A stretch of DNA of 64,000 nucleotides from contig JABSSW010000038.1 of NCBI GenBank assembly GCA_018902385.1, positions 434,001 to 498,000 on the forward strand, read 5' to 3'. Below the pieces are notes generated by a model. That model was given only the letters and a program-made list of their open reading frames with translations. It was not told the DNA's origin and made no database searches. The stretch is from Physcia stellaris. Taxonomy: Eukaryota; Ascomycota; Lecanoromycetes; Caliciales; Physciaceae. The translations under genes were made by a program, and so were the position numbers. Positions 11,795-23,901 of the stretch are shown piece after piece (positions within the stretch are counted from its first letter, which is position 1; each line of letters begins with the position of its first letter).

Positions 11795-12745
11795 ATGTCT
11801 GTCGACTACGTGAATGATGTCATACTGGTGACTTGCGCAAGTGGCAAGCAAGCCTCCTTTCTACTTCCCTTCCTCGTCAAGAAATGGAAGCATCTACGTT
11901 TGGCGGTTCACAGCCCAGAGTCCCATGACAGACTTACCAAAGACTACCCAGATGCCGAAGTACTCCAAGCCAACTTGGCCGAGCCCAAGGAATGCAAGCA
12001 ACTACTTCATAACGTGACTGCGGTCTATCATATTGGGCCGACGTTCCATCCCCATGAGCCCGAAATTGGATACAACATGATCGATGCCGCAGTTGCCGAG
12101 GGACCATCGTTCAAACATTTCGTCTACAGCAGCGTGATCAACACCCAACTTCGCAAGCTATTGAACCACGACTGCAAGCGATATGTGGAGGAGTATCTGA
12201 TGGAATCTGGACTGAAGTATACTATTCTGAACCCTAGCGTTTTCATCGATCGTTTCCCTCTACAGCAGGTGCTCGATTCGGGAGTCGCAATGTCTCTGTG
12301 GAACCCCGACGTCCAATTCTCATATACTTGCCTCTACGACTATGCTGAGATGTCCGCAAGGGTCCTGGAAGAGCGAGAAACGCACTATTTGGCGCAATAT
12401 CAAGCAATCAGTACAGAGCCCTTATCTCATCGCGATAGATGTGAAGCTTTGAGTAAGATGATCGGGAAGGAGGTCAAAGTGGAGATGATGCCAATCGACC
12501 AGACAATAGGTGGAAAAGAGACCGAAAAGCTCTTCCGGGTGCCGCCCCACCCAGCTACGAGAGATGATGCTCAGAGGCTGATCCTTTACTACAATCACCG
12601 TGGGATTTATGGCAGTCCGAATGTGATGAAGTGGGTGCTGGGAAGAGAACCGATGAGCTGGGAGGAATGGGTGAAAGCCAAGATGGCTGAATTAGATGGC
12701 AAAGGATTCGATTTTGCTGGTGTGAGAAAGGACGGGAGACGGTAG
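11795..12745 (+). CDS. NmrA-like NAD(P)-binding protein (atypical SDR)
   Basis: Single exon, 316 residues. The N-terminus VILVTCASGKQASFLLPFL occupies the Rossmann beta1-alphaA position, but the glycine-rich motif is degenerate compared with the usual TGATGxxG. After beta2 and beta3 comes AVYHIGPTFHPHEPEIGYNMIDAA, then FKHFVYSSV and LKYTILNPSVFIDRF. These are the landmarks of NmrA/HSCARG-type atypical short-chain dehydrogenases, which often act as redox sensors rather than enzymes. The C-terminal half (SKMIGKEVKVEMMP and after) is the variable substrate-lobe region. No signal peptide, so it is probably cytosolic. Function is not predictable beyond dinucleotide binding, and the degenerate glycine motif may weaken even that. 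Confidence 0.85.
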   Translation: MSVDYVNDVILVTCASGKQASFLLPFLVKKWKHLRLAVHSPESHDRLTKDYPDAEVLQANLAEPKECKQLLHNVTAVYHIGPTFHPHEPEIGYNMIDAAVAEGPSFKHFVYSSVINTQLRKLLNHDCKRYVEEYLMESGLKYTILNPSVFIDRFPLQQVLDSGVAMSLWNPDVQFSYTCLYDYAEMSARVLEERETHYLAQYQAISTEPLSHRDRCEALSKMIGKEVKVEMMPIDQTIGGKETEKLFRVPPHPATRDDAQRLILYYNHRGIYGSPNVMKWVLGREPMSWEEWVKAKMAELDGKGFDFAGVRKDGRR

Positions 12746-13018
12746 ATTTAACGAAATACAGCATTGATGGATTGACGATATTTATTGATACATATTTATT
12801 GAGTAGCAGCTCATGCCAAGAGTTTCACACACGGAATCACCCGTCACCAACCCTGGATTGAGCGACGCCCAAAGCGGCTAGCCACCGTAACATTGAAAAG
12901 CAAATCTTTGCTCCGACCTTGAGAATCCCATCCTTCCATCAGAACGTGACAGTAAAGCATTTACCCATTGTCTCTTATAGCACTGTCTTTTTAGCTCTAC
13001 CTCTCTTCGCTACTCACA

Positions 13019-14311
13019 ATGATGGCTTCACGACAGATATTTGGCGCTTGCCAGCGAAGGGCGTTCTCCGCTTCGGCGAGACAGGTATGAGCTCCAGCTT
13101 TGCAGACTTCACCTATTGGCAATCGATCCGTAGCTTTTGGAACAGCATTTGATGGTATCGTAGGCCTCCAAAGTCAGTGTCTTAGGTGGTGCAGGTGGCA
13201 TTGGGCAACCCCTGTCACTGCTGATGAAGCTCAATCCAAGAGTAACGGAGCTTGCGCTATACGATATCAAAGGAGGCCCAGGTTCGCAGAACCAAATTTT
13301 CCACATGAGCTACAACTAATGGATAGCTAGGTGTCGCTGCCGATATAAGCCACATCAACACAAAGAGCACGGTAAAAGGATACCAGCCAGATGCCAATGG
13401 CTTGAAGGAATGTCTGACAGGCTCGGAAATCGTCTTGATTCCAGCGGGCGTCCCGAGAAAACCTGGAATGACTCGTGATGGTGAATGAGGGTGGAATTCT
13501 GTAGTGGTGGCGATGCTAAAGACTTCTAGATCTATTCAACACCAATGCATCCATCGTCCGCGACCTCGCCAAAGCCGTTGCAGACGCAGCCCCAGAAGCG
13601 AACGTCTTAGTCATCGCGAATCCTGTACGAGTCCTTCCGACCCCCTAGGCCGAACGTCGCTGACACCATCCAGGTCAACTCTACCGTCCCAATCTGCGCT
13701 GAGATCTTCAAGTCAAAGGGCGTTTACAACCCAAAGCGCCTCTTCGGTGTCACCACGCTTGACGTTGTCCGCGCCTCCCGCTTTATCTCCCAACTCAAAG
13801 GCACCGATCCCGCCGATGAGAACATTACCGTTATCGGGGGTCACTCTGGCGCTACAATTGTCCCTCTCCTTTCCCAGGCGGGCTACTCGCTCGAAGGCAA
13901 AGAGCTGGATGACTTCGTTTATCGAGTACAATTCGGAGGTGACGAGGTCGTGAAGGCGAAAGATGGCGCTGGGTCAGCGACGTTGTCGATGGCAATGGCT
14001 GGCGCAAGATTCGCCGAGAGCTTGCTCAAGGCTGCTCAGGGACAAAAGGGCGTTGTTGAGCCTACATTCGTGGACAGCCCGCTGTACAAGAGTGATGGCA
14101 TTGATTTCTTCGCTTCAAAGGTTGAGCTTGGGCCAAATGGTGTGGAGAAGATAATGGAGGTTGGGAAGATAACGCCTTTTGAGGAGAAGCTTCTTGATGC
14201 TTGCAAGGCTGATTTGAAGAAGAATATCGAGAAAGGTAAGCATGTCCGCACTCGATGGATCCTGTTTGCTAACAGTCTACAGGTGTCAAATTTGTCAAAG
14301 AGAATCCTTGA
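13019..14311 (+). CDS. MDH1: Mitochondrial malate dehydrogenase
   Basis: Six exons: 13019-13084, 13164-13281, 13331-13480, 13530-13624, 13674-14235 and 14283-14311 (339 residues, the usual length). Exon 1 encodes an Arg/Ser-rich mitochondrial presequence ([18 protein letters not shown]). [19 protein letters not shown] is the NAD-binding loop. R104 and R110 in [11 protein letters not shown]173 in [11 protein letters not shown] with R176, and H200 in [11 protein letters not shown] are the substrate-binding and catalytic residues. The enzyme interconverts malate and oxaloacetate in the TCA cycle in the mitochondrial matrix. Alternative tandem start ATGs at 13019 and 13022 are in the same frame. 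The last exon is tiny (GVKFVKENP-stop), as in many ascomycete orthologues. All key residues are present. Confidence 0.97.
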
Positions 14312-14964
14312 GAGCACTAGAGAATGTAGCATAGACCATCTGGATTGAGGTTACGGTAACAAGCGGATTTAATCTGTAAAGAGTTCACATGCTCAATTAC
14401 TCGCGTCCGCAGGTATCGTTGTCACTGTTCCTGTTATAAAATTTCGTACTTACATCAACTCGTCAATCTGTTCTTGATTCTTCCGGGCTATTTTTTAGAA
14501 AAGAACGACTCTTTTCCAGAGTTTATTAACACAGAATACCCTCTAATCACCCGCTCAGACGTGTCCGACCGCCAGCGCGGGATTGGAAAGGATCAAAGAT
14601 GATAAAGTGTAAGGACGGCTTCTCAAAAGCTGAATAGCTTCGAGGGTTGGTGTTCCATTTAATTTAGTGAGTTTCTTCCGGCCATAACAATCCACTTCCG
14701 CCACACATCAACGGCCTCGTGGAATGGTGATCTAATGCTTTGGCCTCACAGTCTGTCCTTGCCTCTTTCGATTCTTTTACAGCTCTATTCACATACAAAG
14801 AAGGTAGTGTGATTCGCACTCTTCGCGGGGTACTTCGCCTCACCTTCCTCTACCTCACTCTTTGCTTCATTACACCTTCAAACGGCTCCAACGGCATAGC
14901 TGAGCTCTTGAAGTACTCTACAATTACTTGTCTGCTTTCCTTCACAGGGTATTGCCGCTCCAGC
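14312..14964. other. Intergenic; possible 5' region of the F-box-like gene
   Basis: An open frame continues upstream from 14965 to about 14740, but it starts only at TTG. It may be 5' UTR or contain an undetected first exon. Nothing else was seen. Confidence 0.4.
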
Positions 14965-15665
14965 ATGTCTGGCGTCAGCAGGGCTGGCTCTATGGCTAAA
15001 GACCATGGACTGAGTTTTCCCCCTGAGATCGTTAATGAGATCATTGCAAACCTTGGTTGGAATGAGATGACATACACTGAGCTAGCATTCACTTGGGGAG
15101 CCACTCGCCGCGTGTCGAAGCAATTTTTCAATGAGATCACCAGGAACTTTGGTCTAAGGGTTTTGCCAGAGATGACTGTTAGCTACAACCTAGGTATGTA
15201 TCCCAACCCAAGGACGGAGCGTGTTCCCCACTTGAAATTTATACTACAGAAGCTGACACTCAAAGAAACCGATGTAAAGGACTCAGCATCGGCTCCCTCA
15301 ATATGAGCTTAAAGTTTGACTATTCTTCCGAGGACGGCATCGTGGCTTTTTTCAAGGCCTACAGATGGGGGAGCGAAGCTTCCCTTTTCACTGGACCTCA
15401 AATCAACGATCATCAGATCAACTTCTTCAGAGCTCTTGAGCTCTTCCGAACTGTAGAGCCGGACTTTGCAGAGGGTCCTCATCAGCTCATTCACCTCCGC
15501 GGCGTCTTTCAGGACATGGCTCTCCCTTGCTTCGCTGTGGATGAAGCCAAACAAGAGATAGGGTTCAATTGGAAAGATCTTTTCTCTGCAATGTTCAAGG
15601 AGGAGATGCAAGTCGATTCAGCCATTGACATTTATGACGTTCGTATCCAGTTCAATGCCTGCTGA
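14965..15665 (+). CDS. F-box-like hypothetical protein
   Basis: Two exons, 14965-15193 and 15250-15665, give 214 residues. The 56-base intron has a GTATGT donor and CTACAG acceptor and joins the two frames cleanly. The N-terminus LSFPPEIVNEIIANLGW, then TRRVSKQFFNEITRNF with LP a few residues on, resembles the F-box-like helices common in large Dothideomycete families, which recruit substrates to SCF ubiquitin ligases. No substrate-binding repeats are visible, and the rest is unrecognised. The frame may continue: 15774-15907 encodes a strongly basic tail (RRYLLRWRRFKDWVDQ) after an AG, so an additional C-terminal exon is possible, but the donor that would join it is not canonical. Confidence 0.6.
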
Positions 15666-16511
15666 AATCATTTTCTCCGAAACACACTGATCCGTGGATT
15701 ACAGAAAATACTTAGTCCTAGTAAGTACTTTGCAACCTGGGCTATTCATCCGCTAAGCAAAGACACTAGAGATAGAGAGACAGCGTGATCAAAGGCGATA
15801 TCTCCTCCGTTGGCGCCGCTTCAAAGATTGGGTCGACCAGTCAATGTTCCCTTCTCCTTACCAAATCGTCAGCGCCAGCAGCGACCGTCAGCGCCGGCAG
15901 ATACAATGATCATGTCGAGCGAACGCGCACGGTATATCGCCGTCATTTTGCCGCAAAAGCCTCGTGGGTTGGTCAGAACCTTGGACTTTCCGTCGATCGT
16001 GGCTATTACGAGCACCTTAATCTTCGTCGTGATCATATGGATCCTGAAGACCGCGACTAAGGTACGGTAGAGCAATGCGCACTATGATGACGGCGATAAC
16101 GGCGGCGATGAAGATTCAGAGCAAGATAGTGGTGGAGGAGAGCTTTGAATAGGTAGCAGGTTTTGCTACTGAAGATATCTGATTCATCAGCGAGAAGTTG
16201 AGACATAGGAACAAAGAGCTTTTGTCAGGTATCTCAACAGTTTTATCTCAACCGAACCAAATGGTTAGCAAGGTGTCCACTGACAGAAATCTCCTTGCAT
16301 GAAGCTTTCAAAAGACATACCATGCCTCGCGGCCTTGAAAATAAGGCAAACCAACGCTATCTTGGACACTGAGTCTCACCATCGTCCCAATGACAGGCAT
16401 GGGCGGGATACGTTGTTAATGGATGAAAGCATCATTGCTGGGTGATTGTACAAACTCAATTCGCAAAGTCGTCACGGATGCGGAGCCTTGGCGCTTGATA
16501 CTGTAACTCAG
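15666..16511. other. Intergenic, up to the transposon insertion site
   Basis: It contains the possible extra exon of the preceding gene (15774-15907), with nothing else recognised. The TA at 16512-16513 is the target site of the inverted-repeat transposon. Confidence 0.5.
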
Positions 16512-16513
16512 TA

Positions 16514-16538
16514 GGGAGGTTTCGCAGCCCTGTTTATA
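16514..16538 (+). repeat. Left terminal inverted repeat (25 bp)
   Basis: Perfect inverse match to 25053-25077. It is preceded by TA. Confidence 0.95.
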
Positions 16539-16574
16539 GCCTGTTTATAGCCGCTCTCCTTTCTGTTTAGGAAG

Positions 16575-18722
16575 GAAATGACCCGATCGGGAAAAAGAAA
16601 TAAACAGATTTGCGTTAACTTAACGCAGATCTGTTTATTTTTTTTTCGAATCGGAAAAAATCAAATCACGTGCAAATTCAAATTGATTTCATTCGAATTT
16701 CGTGAAATTCGTAATATTTGCAAATTGATGTTTTTTGTTCTCAACATGACGAATTTTCGTGATTTTACAACATCATACGCTGAATCGAATACATTTGTTT
16801 CAAATAAAAATCGAATTGCATTCGATACATCAAAAAAACGTTTTTAATTTGATTCAGATTTTCTATCGCTCATTTTCAAATTTCACATTTTTCGCAATTT
16901 TCGCAATTTTCGTCGTTTTCGCAATCGCAAATCGATTTTCGATTGTCAAATACGCGTCACAATACATTTTTTAGAAACGAATTCGTAAAAAGCACGAAAA
17001 ATCAAACATTTGCGACAGAAACGCTCGCAAAAAATGAGAAAAAAAACGACATTGATAAAAAAAAATTTCGTTCAAAAATCAACAAAAAATTACGATGTTT
17101 GTTCGAATGGCTGTACAATTAAAAAGTTTGTATTTTTCGATCAAAAAAAAAACGAAGTTTTTTTTTGTTGTTGATGTAAAATTTTACAAAAAGACGAACA
17201 AAAAGCTGATTATTTTTACAATTCGAAATAAATTGAAATTCTTGAAAAATAATCGAAAACATGAATTGATTTTTCAAAACAGCGAAATTGCTCACGATAA
17301 TGACGCGAAATTCAATTTAACAATCGATGCATGAATTGCACACGTTGATACGTGTAAACAACAAAACGAAAACAAAATTAAAATTACGCAAAAAATTAAA
17401 AAAAAAGCGATCAAAAGCGAAATCGCAAAAAAAGTCATGATGTTTTCTTTAAGCGAAAAAGCTCGTATAAATGTTCAGAAAAATAAACAACAAACAAACG
17501 TTTTCAATATTCATTCAAAATTTGAATTCATCGTCGAATTCATCGATTCACAACGATTCATCGAAATAACGAGTTTTTTTGAAATCGACGTCAATTTGAC
17601 GATCAACGACGCGAAAAACGAATTCAAAATTCAAATCGAAACGATAATCAACATTCAAACATCGTTTGATTTTATCAAACGAAACAAGAAAAAAATGAAA
17701 AACGATGAATCGATCAATATCAAACGACGAAAATTTCGCGAAAAACGTCAAAATCAAAAAAAAAATTTTTCGTGAAAAGTTTTCGAGCATGACGCGTATG
17801 TTGAAACGAATTGTTGATGTTTTCGAAAATTCGAATATTTCATTTTTTAAAAAATTTAATGTTAATGATTCGAATTTTGCAAATTTGAAACAATTGACAA
17901 AACAAATCAACAATTTCGAAATCGATGTAACGAGCACGAAAAAATCGTGAAAAATATAAACGATAAATTAAACAAAATGACAAACAATCAAAAACAATTT
18001 CAAATTCGTTTAATGACGATTTTGCAACAACGAATTGAATGAACAAGAAAATGATGATTTTCGAATGTATGTAATCAGAAAAAGAAATCATTTTATTAGC
18101 AAATCAAAACAAAATCTCAAACAATAATTTTTGATTTTGAATAATCATGTTACGAAAATTAAACATCGAATTCGACGTTTTCGCATCTAATGCGAAATTT
18201 CGAAAAACAAAATCATTTTGTATGTGAAAACGCTCGATATTTTTGCGATTAATTGTTTTTTGATTTTTTTCAAATTTTTTTCAAATATTCACATTCGTTC
18301 AGATATTCGTGCAAAATTGAAAATTTAATGACGAAACGTTTCGAGATTTGATTCGCTCGTATACAAATGAAACAATTAATCAATAAAATCGTCATCATAT
18401 AATAAGCGACAACGAATTGAAAATCGAATTTCATGAACTTTTCGAAAGCGTGAACGATTCATAAATTTTTGATGATATCGAAATCGTGTTCAATTGCAAT
18501 ACGTATCGACGACATGATTTTGTTAAATTCGAATTTTTCGTTCGTTGAATTCGAATATGAATTCATTATATCGAAATGTTCATTGTACGTTGAATTTTCA
18601 TAAAGATATAACAGAGAATTTTGTTCGTTCATGATTTCACGTATAACGTCGAACAAATCAAATTTCTCGTAAATATTTCAATCGTTTTGTTTGTCGAGAA
18701 TTGAATCGTATAACGATTATAT
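16575..18722. other. AT-rich mutated interior of the TIR transposon (left part)
   Basis: Low-GC sequence with almost no CpC, CpT, ApG or GpG but frequent CpG and CpA. Fragmentary ORFs run mainly on the plus strand (for example 17437-17775 and 17705-17950). They are Lys/Asn/Phe-rich products of mutation, and I recognise no protein family in them. Confidence 0.7.
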
Positions 18723-19026
18723 TGTAAGATGCACGGAGTGTGGCACCAGAGATGTATAGCCGGAGACGATATTATGCCTAGACTAATAACTGCAGAACTA
18801 ACTGCCTTGCAGACCTTCGATTATATAATCGTTCTGTTTGTTCAATTGTACGAATAGCTCGAGCAACGTGCTCCAATTGCAAGCCACTCGGCTTATTGCT
18901 TGTTGCAGTACAAAGAGGTGCAAACAGGCTTCCTTCTGATCCGATGTTTGCTCTGCATGCGGCCATGTTGGTTATACCGGGATCCGGCCCGCACTCCCTG
19001 CTGGCCTGGACTCTGAGTGCCTTACA
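18723..19026 (-). repeat. LTR (left copy, 304 bp)
   Basis: Starts TGTAAGATGCACGG, ends GAGTGCCTTACA. It matches 23902-24203 at roughly nine bases in ten by hand alignment. Confidence 0.95.
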
Positions 19027-19030
19027 TGCG

Positions 19031-19040
19031 CCCTCTCCTT
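19031..19040 (-). other. Polypurine tract candidate
   Basis: On the minus strand this reads AAGGAGAGGG, separated by only four bases from the LTR. That is where a plus-strand priming tract belongs if the element is transcribed leftward. Confidence 0.5.
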
Positions 19041-20435
19041 AGCACCGAAGTCCCTTGAGGTGACAATACCACCTGATCCGGGTCATTGCTGAAGTTGCAA
19101 GCTTGTTGTAAGTATGTTGCATCCTGATGGCTTGAAGGACCGCTATAATCGCGAGCTCCGCATCGAAAATCCTTTGGTTTGGAGGGATCACTGTCACCGT
19201 GGTTTTCGCACCGAATTCGCTGGCTTGGGGGATCACTGTGGTCGTGACTCTCGCATCGAATGTTCTCCTCGATTCCTAATCAGTCTGCGTTAAAAACCTG
19301 AAAATCACCTTCGTGGGTGACTCAGGAAAAGCATGGTCTGGTGGCTTCACTGCCTGCTGCTTTCAGTATCGATAGCCTGACTTCGTACAATCCACAGCTT
19401 CCGTTCTGGTGACTGACAGCTGATTGAGTGGCAGGGAGACCGAATTCGAGTTCTTCTTTACCTTCTTATCTCTCTACTTCATATGCCGAATCGATGAGTT
19501 GCTGGGGGGGGTGGTTAAACGCGACCGCGTTGGATACATCAGGCTTCGAAATCTGCTCGATTTTCTACCTTCACCCCATCACAATACTCAACGCTCAGTT
19601 AGATCGGGCAGTAGCCTCTGGAAGTGTTTCTGGCACGATTCAGCTCTCCATGCGTCGTAAATCCTAGGCAGTAAGCAGCACAGAGTTCGTGACATGAGGC
19701 CGTGATGCAGGCATGACTGTTTTCGAGTCAGTTGCTCTATCAAAAGGATTGCACCTACAGAACGCTCTCAACGCTCTCAACGCGCTGCGATACTCGACGC
19801 ATAGTCGATAGTATCACCAGGAAGACTGTGTATCGTCAGGAAGGCTGCCTCTGCAATACTATTTGCCTCCAGATACGTTCCTGCTGTACGGCTTGACCGT
19901 GACTTGATGTATCGCATGTTCGTGACTTGACCACTACTTCGTGGTTGCTTCTTGTCAATGTCAATGTCTTATAAGCTGATACGTGGGTTTAGCGAAGCTT
20001 TCTCCCCCCTTTTAGCTTGAACTTCCTCGGCAGCGAGACGAGACGCCAACGCATAGGCGTTATTGACTGTTCGAGTCTTAGCTATGCATGTTTAAAAGCA
20101 TCGTGACTTTCCATGCATTGACTTGTAAGCTTGATTTATCTTTGAAAGCGCTGACAGGACTTTGAGCGATGATACTCTCATTGAGTCATACATGCTCTGC
20201 AGGCAAACTGCCTGAAACCTAGTAGCATTTTATGAGATCTTCTGCGATCACCATATTGTGAATACACAGTTCATGCTCTACTCTCTGATAATTTGCTATG
20301 AGATTCACGTAAAGTTAGCCCATTTCAGTTTCATTGAACGAGAACGATAGCTTATCGTGTAACTTGTAACGAGATGCTTGTTGCAAATCTCTGATTCTAG
20401 CTTGCCTGGGTCCTGCCGAGATGCCTAATGGCCCA

Positions 20436-20840
20436 TATCTCGCAGTTTCTGACCTGCTTGCATGCTAGAATATAACGAGATGCTGTGCGTTGTTTGCACA
20501 TGGTGCATGACTCGTGGTTTGCTCCTTTCGAATGCTTTAGTTCGGAAGAGGTGCCTTGCAATTGGCCTGTATCTCGCTTTCGATTTGTTGCATTAATAAG
20601 TCCTGAGGAGATGTCTTTAACAAACGGCCTATACCTCTCAGTTTCTGACTTCTGTTGACATGCTCAGGTCCTTGACCGTACTTGCATGTTAAGATTTCAT
20701 GACGAGATGCTGTGCTTTGCTTGCAACTTACGCATGCCTCGTAGTATATCTAGTCTTGTTCACATGCTCAGATCCTGACGAGATGCCTTGTAGCGGCGTT
20801 ATATCTCGCAATTTATGATCGTTTCTTGCATGCTAGAATC
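20436..20840. repeat. Diverged repeat cluster in the LTR-element interior
   Basis: Recurrent blocks like TATCTCGCAGTTTCTGAC start at about 20436, 20570, 20632 and 20802. They are interspersed with GAGATGC and CTTGCATGCTAGAAT blocks. Spacing is irregular and copies are diverged, with no coding sense seen. Confidence 0.55.
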
Positions 20841-21262
20841 GTGCTCGGTGTCCGATGGACCACCTCGCTCTTAATTCGGCCTACAATACTTCCGTATTGG
20901 CTTCAAGATGCGTTCCACATCAAGTGCTCGGCCAGGGAGTTTGTCCCGCACGGGCGACGTCCTCCCTATAAGACTTGACGAGACGTACAAGCAGCCATCG
21001 TGCCATAGTACTCCACCTTCGTCATGCCAATGCGGGCGTGACATACCAGGAGTAGCTAATTCCTGCCTCACTTGAACCGCGCACGGGACTTGCGACAATG
21101 GACGAATTCAGACTTCGAGAGTCGTCGTCATTGCTTACATCAGGTTCGTGGATATGCTCCTGCTCAGCCACCCCATGGTCAGACTCGAGGATTCGCGCAT
21201 TACCAGTACTACCATACTCATCGGCGACCACGTCTGGTGCACAACCGAGAGCAGGAACGAGA

Positions 21263-21510
21263 TCACCCGAACACGAAGTCTTTCTCTATTGAAGATCTCC
21301 CGAAGGACGTAATCTTCAGGCACAACGAGGTCACCCGAGCACGGGGTACTTCCTCGTTGATAGGAGTCCGAATTTGCAACTCCCACCGAGTTTGAAGCTC
21401 ACCCGAACACGGGATACTTGCTTCTCGTCGGACTTCAAGCTCACCCGAACACGGGGTACTTGCTTTTTGTCTGAATTGAAGCTCACCCGAGCACGAGGTA
21501 CTTGCTTCTT
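21263..21510. repeat. Five tandem repeats with 68/68/42/42-base spacing
   Basis: The core TCACCCGA(A/G)CACG recurs at 21263, 21331, 21399, 21441 and 21483, most copies followed by a TACTTGCTTC-like stretch. The steps are 68, 68, 42 and 42 bases, so the long unit is the 42-base unit plus 26 bases. All are multiples of neither a codon frame nor a helical turn in common. On the minus strand two frames stay open through the last repeats. Confidence 0.75.
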
Positions 21511-23901
21511 GACTTTGCATTTCTGCTTGGCCCGCACCGAAATGACTTGGAGGGCCACTATCGCCGTGACCTCCGCATCTGGCAGGCTCGAATTGATCGA
21601 GACGTCTGCAGAGACCGTCGCAACTACGCCAGACTGACGATTGCTCCTGAAGTCTCTCCCTCAGTGACCTATTCTATCGGGTCGCATGTCGTGCTTGCTG
21701 AGGTTTCGGTGATACTATGGCCAGAGCCCCTTGTGGACTTGTTGCATTGCAGGGATCTTCTTGAGAAGACTCATTGCGTTATTCTGGACGTCGGTCTTCA
21801 CGTGGACGACCTAGCCGAATCGAACTACTGCAGAGTAAATGCTTTCAAGCGTGCGCTTCGTGCTCTCTTTTCTATGTGGAGTTCTGCTTATTCTTTAGCA
21901 TGAGGTCAAGGGTTCAGACCTACTGAAGTCCCTTGTGCTTATAACTTGTACAGCTTCGAGAATGGCACGCTCCTTGAGGTGACTCATTGCTCGTATAGCA
22001 ATTCATGTTGCTGCGTCTGCACACCCGTCGGAAGAGACGACGAAGCTTCTTGCTTCTACGTCTGCACAACCTGAGGGGAGACGAGCCTATACTATGCTTC
22101 ATGAAGTGTATGACCCTTGTCTGAATACACTGTAACATATAGATCGAGGCGTTCCGCCAAAAACCTATTTTGCGAGCGAATTAGCGAGACAAGAAGTAAA
22201 TGTACTCAACGCCTATAGCCTGCTCTACGCCGTTTGGCGTTTATACTTTGCTCCATGCACAGCTTGTTGCCTTGCTTGCAGTCATATGAGGACTTGCAGC
22301 TACGAGACTCGTTGCGTGTGCAATCATATGACAGAGTCATTTCTTCTGTCTTTGGCTTGATGCCTGACTGAATGCTATGACGATAGAGGCGAAAAAGATG
22401 AAAGAGATGAGAGGCCTGATGCAGCCGTTCCTCAGATATTTGCTCAAGTAATCCCTTCGATCTCCGATAGGACTGGGCCTATGCGAGCTCATTGTTCAAG
22501 ATGCGCCTCATGCGGAGTCGTATCTTCGTCACGGAAGACTCGTACGAATAGTACGAAGATTGCCTCCTTGCCCTTGGCAATAGAACCAACTGACTCCTTC
22601 GGCTCGATGTGCTCGATACGGTTTATGATGAAAAGATTTCGCATTGAGGAGTTGCCAAGACCGGTATATTCACATTGGCCTTGGATAATTGCGTCCATGC
22701 GATCCCACGAAATCGGCGAATTCAAGCCAATTCCTAGAAGCATCTGCAGCTGTCCTCGTTCGAGCGTCCTACTTGTACGAAGTAGACGTCAAGAACCTGA
22801 GTTGATTGTTGTTTAAAACCACATCATCGTGACTAGGAACCTGAAGCGAAACTGCTTCGAATTCAGCAAAGACACTACTTCGAACTGACCTCTTATTTTC
22901 AATTGCAACTAGCCATCTAGAACTCCTTGCGACAACGCTTGATGATAATGCCAGCAGGACTCGTCGCGAAGGGTCCATTGGTGCTATTGCTTGTTGCTTA
23001 TTGGGCACTCCGCTATACGGATTGACTGGAGGTGACCCGACCGTCCATTTGCTGTTCGCCCTCAGGACCAGTTCTTGCAGAGCCAGCTCTTGCCTTCTAC
23101 AAGAACAGTATTGGACTCTTGCAGCCGTATCAGATGCTGACCATGCTTGCACATTTGCAACTTTGACTTGACTGAATGTCCGTTAGCCTTATCGGATTCG
23201 GGTTTCCTACCGCCTTCTTGGCCTTGAACTGCATTGTATCCATGTGATCTCGCAGCCGTCAAAAAGCTTCTTGTTGAAGCCGTCATGAGGTTTCCTAACA
23301 AAAATATCCTGCTATGCTCTTGTTCAGGCCACCGTCCGATCAGCTCTTGATATCCTGACTCTTGATGCCCTGGATTACGAGCAAGGCGATCGAAACGGTT
23401 GCTCTCGCATTGCTCCTCCATGATTGTTCGAATACAGTGAACCCATCCTGGATAGGAGCTCTGACGAACTGCGCAGGCTTTCCCGATGGCTTTGACGTTC
23501 TTGGCCTGCCATTACTGCTATGGGTAACCGAGGTCTGGAATGACTGGCGCTTGTCGCTGGAGACGTCAACTAGGCCGACTGGTTGAAGCTACTTGTGCAG
23601 GCTTCTTGTTTCATCGAGATAGATTGCTCTTGCAGCTCTTCAAGCTCGTGCTTGCGCCCTAGACTGAACAATGCGTGGTAGCAGGGCTACACAATCAGCC
23701 ATGATTGCGATACTTAGCTGTATATTGTAGACTCCTCGAGATCCACGCCCTGTTTCTCGTTCAAATTCTCGTAAATCGATTCCTCGTCCGAATCGAACGC
23801 CGAGGACGCAACAGCACGTCTAGCCATTGAGAGCACTCAATAGCTTGACTGCTAGCTATACACAAGTGATGCTAACCGATGGGTTATTGTAGTTATTAGA
23901 A

